Under the pieces are notes generated by a model. It worked only from the letters and a program-made list of their open reading frames with translations. It was not told the origin of the DNA and ran no database searches. The position numbers were made by a program, and so were the translations under genes. Below are positions 32,846 through 40,423 of a stretch of DNA of 40,423 nt, in pieces (positions within the stretch are counted from its first letter, which is position 1; the number at the start of each line of letters is the position of its first letter). The stretch lies in contig JAHAZL010000072.1 of the NCBI GenBank assembly GCA_018384055.1, positions 1-40,423 on the forward strand, read 5' to 3'. This stretch comes from Treponema sp. (GTDB lineage Bacteria > Spirochaetota > Spirochaetia > Treponematales > Treponemataceae).

Positions 32846-33895
32846 ATGAAGAAAGATGTGTTTTATGATTTATTAAAGTTTATCCCAAAGGCAGAACTTC
32901 ACGTTCATGAAGAAGCTGTCATCGGCCGCGAGACCGTTAAAAAAGTTTACGAAAGGAATTTCGGCCAACAGATGACCGACGAGGAATTCAATTCCCTATT
33001 TGACTACAAAGACCTCGGTGGATTCCTTAACTCCTTCATCAAGATTCAGTCATACTTCAAGAATGTTCAGGACCTTGAAATACAGTTCAACGATTTTGAA
33101 CAGTACCTTAATGACAACAACATCGTTTACTGCGAAACATTCATCAGCCCAACATCACACCTAAAGAAAGGCTGGCAGTTCAACGAAATCATCAATACAA
33201 TTTCAAAGTGCATTAAAAGAATCAGCACAAACTCGCACAGAACCGTACGCTGCCTCATCGATGTAAGCCGTTCTTTCGGAATGGAAAATGCAATGACCAA
33301 CCTCAACCACGTCATTGCAGCCAGAAATCCCATAATCCTTGGCATTGGCCTTGGCGGTGACGAATCAAAAGGTCCTGCAAAAGACTATGCCCCTGTTTTT
33401 GACAAGGCTGTTGAACACGGTTTCCATACGGTCACACATGCAGGAGAATCAGTTGAAAGCTGGTCAATGAAGGACAGCATCAATCTATGCCACGCAGAAC
33501 GACTTGGACACGGAATCCAGGCCGCAAAGGACGAAGAATTCATGAAGGAACTTGCAGAAAAGCAGATTCCACTTGAAGTTTGCCCAACCAGCAATATTTT
33601 CATTCTCCAGGAATTCAAGGGCGACATGAAGAACCACCCTGCTAAGAAACTTTACGATGCAGGCTGCAACATCACCATCAACACGGATGACCCTACATTC
33701 TTCAAGTGCTCACTAATCGACGAATACTGGAACATTTACAGCGAACTTGGATTCACCCTTGAAGACATCAAGAAAATCATCAAGAACGGCTTCACAAATT
33801 CTTTCATGGCAAAGAAGATGAAGACCCAGTGGTGCAACAAGGTAGACGAAGCCTGGTTCAAATGGTTCCAGGCACACCCTGAGGAAAAGGAATAA
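32846..33895 (+). CDS. add: Adenosine deaminase family protein
   Basis: 349 residues, TIM-barrel metallo-hydrolase converting adenosine to inosine in purine salvage. Metal and catalytic motifs: ELHVHEE (His19, His21), GIGLGGDE, VTHAGES (His and catalytic Glu), LGHGIQAAKD, EVCPTSN and NTDDPTFF (metal Asp pair). The first motif differs from the common HLDGS/HVHLDG form, as in several adenosine-deaminase-like proteins, so a related substrate such as adenine or another aminopurine cannot be excluded. Monocistronic; no SD; followed by its own terminator. Confidence 0.87.
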   Translation: MKKDVFYDLLKFIPKAELHVHEEAVIGRETVKKVYERNFGQQMTDEEFNSLFDYKDLGGFLNSFIKIQSYFKNVQDLEIQFNDFEQYLNDNNIVYCETFISPTSHLKKGWQFNEIINTISKCIKRISTNSHRTVRCLIDVSRSFGMENAMTNLNHVIAARNPIILGIGLGGDESKGPAKDYAPVFDKAVEHGFHTVTHAGESVESWSMKDSINLCHAERLGHGIQAAKDEEFMKELAEKQIPLEVCPTSNIFILQEFKGDMKNHPAKKLYDAGCNITINTDDPTFFKCSLIDEYWNIYSELGFTLEDIKKIIKNGFTNSFMAKKMKTQWCNKVDEAWFKWFQAHPEEKE

Positions 33896-33927
33896 GATTA
33901 TTCCATATATCTAGTCAAACCGAAACG

Positions 33928-33955
33928 CCACCGCCACAAACGGTGGTTTTTTTTT
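33928..33955 (+). terminator. Terminator of the adenosine deaminase gene
   Basis: CCACCG (33928-33933) pairs with CGGTGG (33941-33946), followed by nine T. Confidence 0.9.
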
Positions 33956-34009
33956 CGAAACAGAGGGGACAGACCCCTATCTTCCGAAACAGAGGGGACA
34001 GACCCCTAT
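33956..34009 (+). repeat. Two tandem copies of a 25-bp repeat
   Basis: Identical 25-bp copies at 33956-33980 and 33985-34009, 29 bp apart, each containing CAGAGGGGACAGACCCCT. A third copy lies inverted at 14797-14819. The second copy also pairs with downstream CTGTCCCC (34013-34020). Confidence 0.85.
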
Positions 34010-34028
34010 TTTCTGTCCCCGTTTTTTT
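33994..34028 (+). terminator. Terminator-like hairpin made from the repeat
   Basis: GGGGACAG (33994-34001) pairs with CTGTCCCC (34013-34020), followed by G and seven T. A repeat copy appears to supply a second terminator ahead of fusA. Confidence 0.65.
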
Positions 34029-34050
34029 AACTCATTTGGAAGTTTTACTA

Positions 34051-34079
34051 TTGAATACTTTGCGCTTTTTTACTAAAAT
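34051..34079 (+). promoter_or_regulatory. Promoter of fusA
   Basis: TTGAAT (34051-34056), a 17-nt spacer and TAAAAT (34074-34079), giving a leader of about 60 nt that ends in the SD AGGTGAGG 8 nt before the ATG. Confidence 0.65.
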
Positions 34080-34145
34080 ATGCGGAACTATTGCTATTGT
34101 CGGCGATATTTTACAAAGTAATCTTTTTTAGGTGAGGTATACACT

Positions 34146-36245
34146 ATGGCTTTTGATATTACTAAAGTTCGTAATATCGGTATCAGTGCACACATCGACT
34201 CTGGTAAGACAACAACTTCAGAACGCATCTTGTTCTACTGCAACAAGATTCATCAGATTCACGAAGTTAAGGGTAAGGACGGTGTCGGCGCTGTAATGGA
34301 TAACATGGAATTGGAACGCGAACGCGGTATCACAATTCAGTCAGCAGCAACACAGGTTCAGTGGAAGGACACAACAATCAACCTTATCGACACACCGGGT
34401 CACGTTGACTTTACAGTTGAAGTTGAACGCTCACTCCGCGTTCTCGACGGTGCCATCATGATTCTTTGTGCTGTTGCAGGTGTTCAGTCTCAGTCTATCA
34501 CAGTTGACCGCCAGCTCAAGAGATACCATGTACCACGCATTGCTTTCGTTAACAAGTGTGACCGCCAGGGTGCAAATCCTGTTCGCGTTTGTGGACAGAT
34601 CCGCGAAAAGCTTGGTCTCAATGCATATATGATGGAACTTCCTATCGGTCTCGAAGACAAGCTCCAGGGTGTTGTTGACCTCGTTCAGATGAAGGCTTAC
34701 TACTTCGAAGGCAACGACGGTGTTGATATTCGCGTTGCAGAAATCCCAGCTGATCTCGTTGACCAGGCTAAGGAAAAGCGTGTTGAACTCCTTGACGCTG
34801 TTTCTAACTTTGATGATGAACTCATGGAACTCCTTCTCGAAGGTGACTATGACAATGTACCGGTAGACAAGATCAAGGCTGCTGTACGCAAGGGAACACT
34901 TGCAGAACAGTTCGTTGGTGTATTCTGTGGTTCAGCACACATGAACAAGGGTATCCAGCCAGTCCTCGATGCTGTTCTTGACTACCTCCCTAACCCAACA
35001 GAAGTTCACAACTACGGTCTCGACCTCGACAAGAATGAAGAACAGGTTGAACTCTTCAACGTTGAAGACAAGCCATGTGTTGCTCTTGCATTCAAGCTCG
35101 ATGACGGTCAGTTCGGACAGCTCACATACACACGTATCTACCAGGGTAAGATTTGCAAGGGTGATGAACTCTACAACGTACGCCAGCGCAAGAAGTTCAA
35201 GGTTGGTCGTCTCGTTCGCATGAACTCTGCTCAGATGGAAGATATCAACGAAGGTATGCCAGGTGACATCATCGCCCTCTTCGGTGTTGACTGTGCATCA
35301 GGTGATACATTCTGTGGCGGCGGACTCAACATTGCCATGACATCTATGTTCGTTCCAGAACCAGTTATCTCTCAGGCTATCACACCAGTTGACAAGTCTG
35401 CAGCAGCCAACATGTCTAAGGCTCTCAACCGCTTTACAAAGGAAGACCCAACATTCCAGACATACGTTGATCCAGAATCTAACCAGACAATCATCAAGGG
35501 TATGGGTGAACTTCACCTTGCCGTATATGTTGAACGCATGAAGCGCGAATACAAGTGCGAAGTAACAGTTGCAGCTCCAGAAGTTGCATACCGCGAATCT
35601 ATCTCTCAGAAGGCAGACTTCAACTTCACACATAAGAAGCAGACTGGTGGTTCAGGTCAGTACGGTCGTGTTGCCGGATTCATGGAACCATTCCAGGAAG
35701 AAGGAAAAGACTACGAATTCGTAGACGCAATCAAGGGTGGTGCTATTCCTAACGAATACATCCCATCTTGCGACAAGGGATTCAGACGTGCTATGGAAAA
35801 GGGTTCCCTCATCGGTGCTCCAGTTGTAGGCGTTCGCTGTACAGTTAACGATGGTCAGTTCCACCCAGTTGACTCTTCAGATATCGCATTCCAGACAGCT
35901 GCTATCGGTGCTTTCCGCGAAGGTTATGCAAAGGCTAAGCCATCAATCCTTGAACCAATCATGAAGGTTCAGCTTGCAGGTCCAACAGAATTCCAGGGTA
36001 ACATGTTCGGTCTTATCAACCAGCGACGTGGTGTTATCATCGATTCTACAGATGAAAATGGAACATCAACAGTTAACGCTGAAGTTCCACTTTCTGAAAT
36101 GTTTGGATTCTCTACAATTCTCCGCTCTTCAACACAGGGTAAGGCAGAATTCACAATGGAATTCGAAAAGTACGGCAAGGTTCCAAACAACGTTGCTGAC
36201 GAACTCATCAAGAAGTATCAGGAATCAAAAAAGGCTGGAAACTAA
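34146..36245 (+). CDS. fusA: Translation elongation factor G, spirochaete/mitochondrial-like type
   Basis: 699-residue GTPase that drives ribosomal translocation. G1 is AHIDSGKTTTSERILF, G2 ERERGITIQSAA, G3 DTPGHVDFTVEVERSLRVLDG, G4 NKCDRQGANP; domains II to V follow to the end. Ser in AHIDSGKTT and the segment HEVKGKDGVGAVMD are typical of mitochondrial EF-G1 and the related EF-Gs of spirochaetes and planctomycetes; most bacterial EF-Gs have AHIDAGKTT. The gene is free-standing, not in a str operon. Its codon use is strongly biased (CTC, GAA, AAG, TTC), as expected for a highly expressed gene. Confidence 0.96.
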   Translation: MAFDITKVRNIGISAHIDSGKTTTSERILFYCNKIHQIHEVKGKDGVGAVMDNMELERERGITIQSAATQVQWKDTTINLIDTPGHVDFTVEVERSLRVLDGAIMILCAVAGVQSQSITVDRQLKRYHVPRIAFVNKCDRQGANPVRVCGQIREKLGLNAYMMELPIGLEDKLQGVVDLVQMKAYYFEGNDGVDIRVAEIPADLVDQAKEKRVELLDAVSNFDDELMELLLEGDYDNVPVDKIKAAVRKGTLAEQFVGVFCGSAHMNKGIQPVLDAVLDYLPNPTEVHNYGLDLDKNEEQVELFNVEDKPCVALAFKLDDGQFGQLTYTRIYQGKICKGDELYNVRQRKKFKVGRLVRMNSAQMEDINEGMPGDIIALFGVDCASGDTFCGGGLNIAMTSMFVPEPVISQAITPVDKSAAANMSKALNRFTKEDPTFQTYVDPESNQTIIKGMGELHLAVYVERMKREYKCEVTVAAPEVAYRESISQKADFNFTHKKQTGGSGQYGRVAGFMEPFQEEGKDYEFVDAIKGGAIPNEYIPSCDKGFRRAMEKGSLIGAPVVGVRCTVNDGQFHPVDSSDIAFQTAAIGAFREGYAKAKPSILEPIMKVQLAGPTEFQGNMFGLINQRRGVIIDSTDENGTSTVNAEVPLSEMFGFSTILRSSTQGKAEFTMEFEKYGKVPNNVADELIKKYQESKKAGN

Positions 36246-36284
36246 TTCAGTCTGATTTATCCTGAATAATTCAAGATAACGAGA

Positions 36285-36320
36285 GGGCATTTCCTTATAA
36301 AACGGGAAGTGCCCTTTTTT
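36285..36320 (+). terminator. Terminator of fusA
   Basis: GGGCATTTCC (36285-36294) pairs with GGAAGTGCCC (36305-36314; one G-U), followed by six T. Confidence 0.9.
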
Positions 36321-36321
36321 A

Positions 36322-36349
36322 TTGCTTTTTGCCAATAGTGTGCTAAAAT
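36322..36349 (+). promoter_or_regulatory. Promoter of the RecA-fold gene
   Basis: TTGCTT (36322-36327), a 16-nt spacer and TAAAAT (36344-36349). The SD AGGAGG lies shortly before the ATG at 36393. Confidence 0.5.
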
Positions 36350-36392
36350 TAAGTTACAAGCTTAGTTTTAGCTACTAAAGGAGGATACAACT

Positions 36393-37076
36393 ATGGCAAA
36401 GCAGGAACTTTTTGAACGCAGCCCTATACGCGCATTTGACGCAGCGGCAAACGGAGGCCTCAAGGCTGGCGAACTCGGACTTATTACAGCAAAGAAAGGT
36501 CTTGGGAAAACACCAGTTCTCGTTCAGTTTGGTATGGACACATTGCTCAATGGCAAGCAGCTTGTTCATGTATCATTTGACCAGCATTCAAACGAAAGCG
36601 TAAAATATTCCTATGACAACATCTACAATGAAATTGCAAAGAAAAAGACAATTCCAAATGCAGCAGAAGTAAAGGAACAGATTTCACGCAACCGTACAAT
36701 CCTTAACTTTAACCAGGACAACTTCAATCTTGAAAAGGTTGTGAACACCCTCAATGCCCTCAAGGCAGGCGGTATTGCAGTTGCCGGCGTAGTTATCGAT
36801 GATGTAGACCTTTCAAAATGTAAAGAGGCAGACATTCAGGCTGTTTCAAGCTACGCAAAGGCTACAAAGACAAAAATCTGGATCAGCTCTACAAATGCAG
36901 AAGATACACTTGAAGCACAGGCTCCAAAGGCTCTTCTCTCTTACTTCTACGGAATTGTTCATCTTGAATCAAAGGGCAAGGAAACAGCAATGCAGATCCT
37001 CAAGATGGGCAAGGCAACAAACATTGAATCAACACTTAAGGTTGATACAAAGACTTGGCTCATTACAGCAAAATAA
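36393..37076 (+). CDS. RecA/DnaB-fold ATPase-like protein of unknown role
   Basis: 227 residues, a single P-loop domain. The Walker-A-like loop ITAKKGLGKTPVL (about 29-41) has Ala-Lys-Lys in place of the first Gly. LVHVSFDQHSNESV follows, as in DnaB/KaiC-type proteins. Walker-B-like VAGVVIDDVD lies near 130, then WISSTNAEDT resembles the sensor strand. No partner domain, zinc finger or signal peptide. The family has no function that I recognise. It has its own promoter, a perfect AGGAGG SD and its own terminator, suggesting steady, substantial expression. Fold confident, role unknown. Confidence 0.75.
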   Translation: MAKQELFERSPIRAFDAAANGGLKAGELGLITAKKGLGKTPVLVQFGMDTLLNGKQLVHVSFDQHSNESVKYSYDNIYNEIAKKKTIPNAAEVKEQISRNRTILNFNQDNFNLEKVVNTLNALKAGGIAVAGVVIDDVDLSKCKEADIQAVSSYAKATKTKIWISSTNAEDTLEAQAPKALLSYFYGIVHLESKGKETAMQILKMGKATNIESTLKVDTKTWLITAK

Positions 37077-37095
37077 TTCAGTCTGACTGAATGCG

Positions 37096-37129
37096 TGGCA
37101 GGTGCTTTTCGGTACCTGCCATTTTTTTT
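37096..37129 (+). terminator. Terminator of the RecA-fold gene
   Basis: TGGCAGGT (37096-37103) pairs with ACCTGCCA (37114-37121), followed by eight T. Confidence 0.92.
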
Positions 37130-37162
37130 ATCTTGAAATCATTAGAAAATCTTTGAAACGCC

Positions 37163-37191
37163 TTGAATTTTATCCCCCTTTCCTATAGAAT
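37163..37191 (+). promoter_or_regulatory. Promoter of the carB leader
   Basis: TTGAAT (37163-37168), a 17-nt spacer and TAGAAT (37186-37191). Transcription would start near 37198, about 5 nt before the leader ORF and 140 nt before carB. Confidence 0.65.
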
Positions 37192-37202
37192 GTCGTTTCA
37201 GT

Positions 37203-37292
37203 ATGAAGAAGGTAACAATAGGAAAGCATATTGAGAAACACAATCACTGTCTTGCTGGTACTTTCATTTATTTTATTTTGAATTTTAGCTGA
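37203..37292 (+). CDS. Leader peptide of carB, 29 residues
   Basis: ATG at 37203 to TGA at 37290-37292. The peptide begins MKKVTIGKHIEKHNHC and ends with a Phe/Ile/Tyr/Leu stretch encoded by a U-rich tract (37261-37286). The TGA lies inside the 5' arm of the attenuator stem, so a translating ribosome would cover it. No arginine codons occur, which argues against arginine-sensing attenuation. It has almost no 5' leader and no SD. A role in coupling, as for E. coli pyrL, is inferred. Confidence 0.55.
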   Translation: MKKVTIGKHIEKHNHCLAGTFIYFILNFS

Positions 37293-37322
37293 ATTCGCTT
37301 TTGCGGGTTCAGCTTTTTTTTT
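37287..37322 (+). promoter_or_regulatory. Attenuator (intrinsic terminator) upstream of carB
   Basis: AGCTGAATTCGC (37287-37298) pairs with GCGGGTTCAGCT (37303-37314; two G-U), loop TTTT, followed by a T-run to 37322. It lies between the carB promoter and the carB SD AAGGGG (37323-37328), so transcription must pass it to reach the gene. The U-rich tract immediately before it is the feature that makes pyrBI attenuation sensitive to UTP. Confidence 0.75.
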
Positions 37323-37337
37323 AAGGGGTTACAGAAA

Positions 37338-40300
37338 ATGGCTAAACGCACAGACATCAACAAAGTTTTGATTATCGGTTCAGGTCCAATCGTTATCGGT
37401 CAGGCCTGCGAATTTGACTATTCAGGCACACAGGCTTGCAAGGCCCTTCGTGAACAGGGATACAAGATTGTTCTCGTAAACTCAAATCCGGCAACTATCA
37501 TGACAGACCCAGTTATGGCAGATGCTACATACATAGAACCACTTAATCTTGAACGCCTTACACAGATCATAGAAAAGGAACGTCCGGATGCCCTCCTCCC
37601 TAACCTTGGTGGACAGACAGGGCTTAACCTTGCACAGGAACTCAACAAGGCAGGTGTACTTGAAAAGTACGGGGTACAGGTTATCGGTGTTAACCTTGAT
37701 GCCATTGAACGCGGTGAAGACCGTGAAATCTTTAAGGAAACAATGCAGAAGCTTGGAATCAAGACTCCAGCATCTGACATCTGCTATACAGTAGAAGAAG
37801 CAGAAAAAATTGCAACAACAATCGGTTTCCCAATCGTTGTTCGCCCAGCCTACACAATGGGTGGAGCCGGAGGTGGATTCTGCTACAATATGGAAGAACT
37901 CCGCACAATCGTAACAAACGGCCTCGACCTTTCCCTTACACACCAGTGCCTTATCGAACAGTCAATTCTCGGTTGGGAAGAACTTGAGGTTGAAGTTGTC
38001 CGCGACGCAAAGAACCAGATGATTGCAATCTGTACAATTGAAAACATCGATGCTGTTGGTGTCCACACAGGTGACTCTTTCTGTGCAGCTCCATTCATGA
38101 CAATCGACAAGGAACTTGAAGACCGCCTCGTAAAAGACGCTTTCAAGATTGTTGAATCAATCGGCGTTATCGGCGGTACAAACGTTCAGTTTGCTCACAA
38201 CCCAAAAACAGGCGAAGTTGTAATCATCGAAATCAACCCTCGTACTTCACGTTCTTCTGCCCTTGCTTCAAAGGCTACAGGTTTCCCTATCGCCCTCATT
38301 TCAGCAAAGCTTGCTTCCGGCATGACATTGGATGAAATTCCATACTGGCGTGACGGAACATTGGACAAATACACACCAGGTGGAGCTCCGGACGGAGACT
38401 ACGTAGTCCTCAAGTTTGCACGCTGGGCATTTGAAAAATTCCGTGGCGTAGAAGATTCCCTCGGAACACAGATGAAGGCCGTCGGTGAAGTCATGGCCAT
38501 CGGTAAAACTTTCAAGGAAACATTCCAGAAGGCTATCCGCGGTCTTGAAAATGGACGTGCAGGTCTTGGTTTTGCAAAGGATTTCAACAAGAAGTCAGCT
38601 GATGAACTCTGCGACATGCTCAAAACTGCATCAAGCGAAAGATGGTTCATTCTTTACGAAGCAATCCGCAAGGGTGTTTCTTTGGACAGGCTCAATGAAC
38701 TTACTTTCGTAAAGAAAGAATGGCTTCAGGAAATGGCAGAACTTGTTGCAACAGAAGAAAAGATGCTCCAGACCCCTGGTCAGCTTCCTGCAGACGATCT
38801 TCTCATTCAGGCAAAGAAAGAAGGTTTCAGCGACAAGTACATTGCAAAGATCCTTGGCATACGCGAAAAGGATGTACGCAAAAAGAGAACAGAACTCGGC
38901 GTAAAGGAAGGATGGCTTGCAGTTCCAGTTTCAGGCGTAGAAAATGCTAACTACTACTACTCAACATACAACGATGTAGACAAGGCTCCAGTTTCTGACA
39001 ACAAGAAGAAAATCATGATCCTCGGCGGTGGTCCAAACAGAATCGGTCAGGGCATCGAATTCGACTACTGCTGCTGTCATGCTGCCATGCAGCTTAAGGA
39101 AATGGGATACGAAACAATCCTCGTTAACTGCAATCCGGAAACAGTTTCAACAGACTACGACACATCAGACAAGCTTTACTTTGAACCAGTTACACTTGAA
39201 GATGTTCTCCAGATCTACGAAAAGGAAAAGCCAATGGGTGTCATCGTCCAGTTCGGTGGACAGACTCCACTTAACATTGCCCGTGCCCTCAGCGATGAAG
39301 GCGTAAACATCCTCGGTACATCAATCGATTCCATCGACATTGCAGAAGACCGCGACCTCTTCCGCAAGATGATGGACAAACTTGAAATCCCAATGCCAGA
39401 AAGCGCAATGGCAGTAAACTTTGAAGAAGCAAAAGCAGCCGCAGACAAAATCGGCTACCCAATCATGATCCGTCCTTCATTTGTTCTTGGTGGACGCGGC
39501 ATGGAAGTCATCTACGACGAAAAGATGCTTGCTGAATATGTAGAAAAGGCAGTAGGTGTAACACCAGACCGCCCTCTCCTCATTGACCGCTTCCTCCACA
39601 ATGCCCTTGAATGCGAATCAGATGCCCTCTCAGACGGAAAGGAAGTTTACATTCCATCTGTAATGGAACACATCGAGCTTGCAGGCATTCACTCAGGTGA
39701 TTCTGCATGTGTCATTCCTCCAGTTGGAATCAGCAAGGACAACCTTGCAACAATCAAGGAATACACAACAAAGATTGCACAGAACCTTCACGTTTGCGGC
39801 TTGATGAACATGCAGTATGCAATCGAAGACGGAAAGGTATTCGTAATCGAAGCAAACCCTCGTGCTTCCCGTACAGTTCCTCTTGTATCTAAGGTATGCA
39901 ATACACAGATGGCTCGCCTTGCAACACGGCTCATGCTTGGTGAAACCCTCAAGGACCTTAACCTTAAGGACAAGGTAATTCCACACCACGGCGTAAAGGA
40001 AGCTGTTTTCCCATTCACAAAATTCCCTAACGTTGACCCGGTTCTCGGACCAGAAATGCGTTCAACAGGTGAAGTTCTTGGACTTTCTGACAGCTTCCCA
40101 TTGGCATACTTCAAGAGCCAGGAAGGTGCAGGAGCAGAACTCCCTTCAGCACCAAAGGCCGGTGAAAAGAAGAAGATCCTTGTTTCCCTTTCAGACAAGG
40201 TTGCCCTCAAGGAACAGATCATCGAAGTTGGAAAGAAACTTTATTCGCTTGGATTTGAACTTCTTGCAACAGAAGGAACTGCAAAGTACTTTGCAGAAAA

Positions 40301-40423
40301 CGGCATTCCTTGCGAAAAGGTAAACAAGATTGCTGAAGGCCGTCCAAATGTAATGGATGTAATCCTCAACAAGGAAGTATGCCTGTGCATCAACACTCCA
40401 TCGGTTCGACGTGGCGTAGTTGC
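37338..40423 (+). CDS. carB: Carbamoyl-phosphate synthase large subunit, 3'-truncated by window end
   Basis: The frame is open from ATG 37338 to the end of the window, giving about 1028 of roughly 1070 residues. It makes carbamoyl phosphate for pyrimidine and arginine synthesis with CarA. Two homologous synthetase halves are visible, each opening with a nucleotide-binding start (LIIGSGPIVIGQACEFDYSG; MILGGGPNRIGQGIEFDYCC) and carrying ATP-grasp motifs (VVRPAYTMGGAGGG and MIRPSFVLGGRGME; EINPRTSRSSALASKATG and EANPRASRTVPLVSKV). The oligomerisation segment SERWFILYEAIRKG lies between them. The C-terminal allosteric MGS-like domain begins near KKKILVSLSDKV and is cut off. carA is not adjacent upstream. 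Confidence 0.96.
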   Translation, partial: MAKRTDINKVLIIGSGPIVIGQACEFDYSGTQACKALREQGYKIVLVNSNPATIMTDPVMADATYIEPLNLERLTQIIEKERPDALLPNLGGQTGLNLAQELNKAGVLEKYGVQVIGVNLDAIERGEDREIFKETMQKLGIKTPASDICYTVEEAEKIATTIGFPIVVRPAYTMGGAGGGFCYNMEELRTIVTNGLDLSLTHQCLIEQSILGWEELEVEVVRDAKNQMIAICTIENIDAVGVHTGDSFCAAPFMTIDKELEDRLVKDAFKIVESIGVIGGTNVQFAHNPKTGEVVIIEINPRTSRSSALASKATGFPIALISAKLASGMTLDEIPYWRDGTLDKYTPGGAPDGDYVVLKFARWAFEKFRGVEDSLGTQMKAVGEVMAIGKTFKETFQKAIRGLENGRAGLGFAKDFNKKSADELCDMLKTASSERWFILYEAIRKGVSLDRLNELTFVKKEWLQEMAELVATEEKMLQTPGQLPADDLLIQAKKEGFSDKYIAKILGIREKDVRKKRTELGVKEGWLAVPVSGVENANYYYSTYNDVDKAPVSDNKKKIMILGGGPNRIGQGIEFDYCCCHAAMQLKEMGYETILVNCNPETVSTDYDTSDKLYFEPVTLEDVLQIYEKEKPMGVIVQFGGQTPLNIARALSDEGVNILGTSIDSIDIAEDRDLFRKMMDKLEIPMPESAMAVNFEEAKAAADKIGYPIMIRPSFVLGGRGMEVIYDEKMLAEYVEKAVGVTPDRPLLIDRFLHNALECESDALSDGKEVYIPSVMEHIELAGIHSGDSACVIPPVGISKDNLATIKEYTTKIAQNLHVCGLMNMQYAIEDGKVFVIEANPRASRTVPLVSKVCNTQMARLATRLMLGETLKDLNLKDKVIPHHGVKEAVFPFTKFPNVDPVLGPEMRSTGEVLGLSDSFPLAYFKSQEGAGAELPSAPKAGEKKKILVSLSDKVALKEQIIEVGKKLYSLGFELLATEGTAKYFAENGIPCEKVNKIAEGRPNVMDVILNKEVCLCINTPSVRRGVV

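Noticed and set aside
33956..34009. Tandem 25-bp repeats as a possible CRISPR array
   Set aside because: Only two copies with a 4-bp interval, no spacers and no cas genes.
37203..37292. Histidine- or arginine-sensing leader peptide before carB
   Set aside because: The three His codons are scattered and far from the stem and there are no Arg codons; the U-rich tract next to the terminator fits pyrimidine control better.

Overview
The window looks like chromosomal DNA of a spirochaete, most likely a Treponema-type gut or rumen organism (inference). The evidence is an EF-G of the mitochondrial-like subfamily that spirochaetes carry (AHIDSGKTT P-loop, then an HEVKGKDGVGAVMD segment), unusual multi-pass chemoreceptors, AT-leaning DNA with many A/T-rich hairpins, and short intergenic gaps. 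No phage, insertion sequence or CRISPR array is visible. Most genes are intact core or signalling genes; the accessory character is in the intergenic repeats.

Layout. 1-3579 (+): the end of an outer-membrane beta-barrel gene followed by an RND/MMPL-type exporter. 3650-9029 (-): lon, a nucleotidyltransferase/mannose-6-phosphate isomerase pair and a split two-gene chromate-type transporter. 9116-9940 (+): a cytidylate-kinase-like protein with an extra C-terminal domain. 9974-10525: tRNA-Gln(CTG), tRNA-Glu(CTC) and a repeat/structured-RNA region carrying a copy of the tRNA-Glu 3' end. 10524-10856 (-): a small ABM-type monooxygenase. 10860-11125: hairpins, a promoter and DtxR-box-like palindromes. 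11126-14668 (-): a complete riboflavin operon ribD-ribE-ribBA-ribH. 14820-15785 (-): an RluA-family pseudouridine synthase. 15857-16744 (+): an EamA-type transporter.

16741-31182 (+) is the most interesting region. It is one tightly packed chemosensory operon: cheW, a small unknown gene, cheB, cheR (with TPRs), a hybrid cheA-REC, a class III nucleotide cyclase with a degenerate receiver and a possible GAF domain, and four consecutive multi-pass receptors. Adjacent genes overlap or are 14 nt or less apart. The receptors share a modified hairpin tip (TK[IT][IV]AFNAELEA) and a KFFG-type motif in a cytoplasmic loop. The cluster looks like a second, specialised chemosensory array that controls cAMP rather than, or as well as, flagella. 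Pil-Chp/CyaB of Pseudomonas is a functional analogy, but the wiring here differs because the cyclase receiver lacks its phospho-acceptor.

31204-40423: an RRM RNA-binding protein with an M28-like peptidase (-), a repeat-rich gap, adenosine deaminase (+), fusA (+), a RecA-fold ATPase (+), and carB (+, running off the end). carB has a leader containing a 29-codon ORF, a U-rich tract and an intrinsic terminator, an arrangement very like the UTP-sensitive pyrBI attenuator of enteric bacteria.

Across the window several genes (lon, ribD, the EamA gene, cheW, the RRM gene, ada) lack a Shine-Dalgarno sequence and have a -10-like hexamer 6-9 nt before the start codon. This suggests leaderless or nearly leaderless mRNAs alongside genes with strong SD sites (fusA, ribH, the cmk-like gene, the RecA-fold gene).
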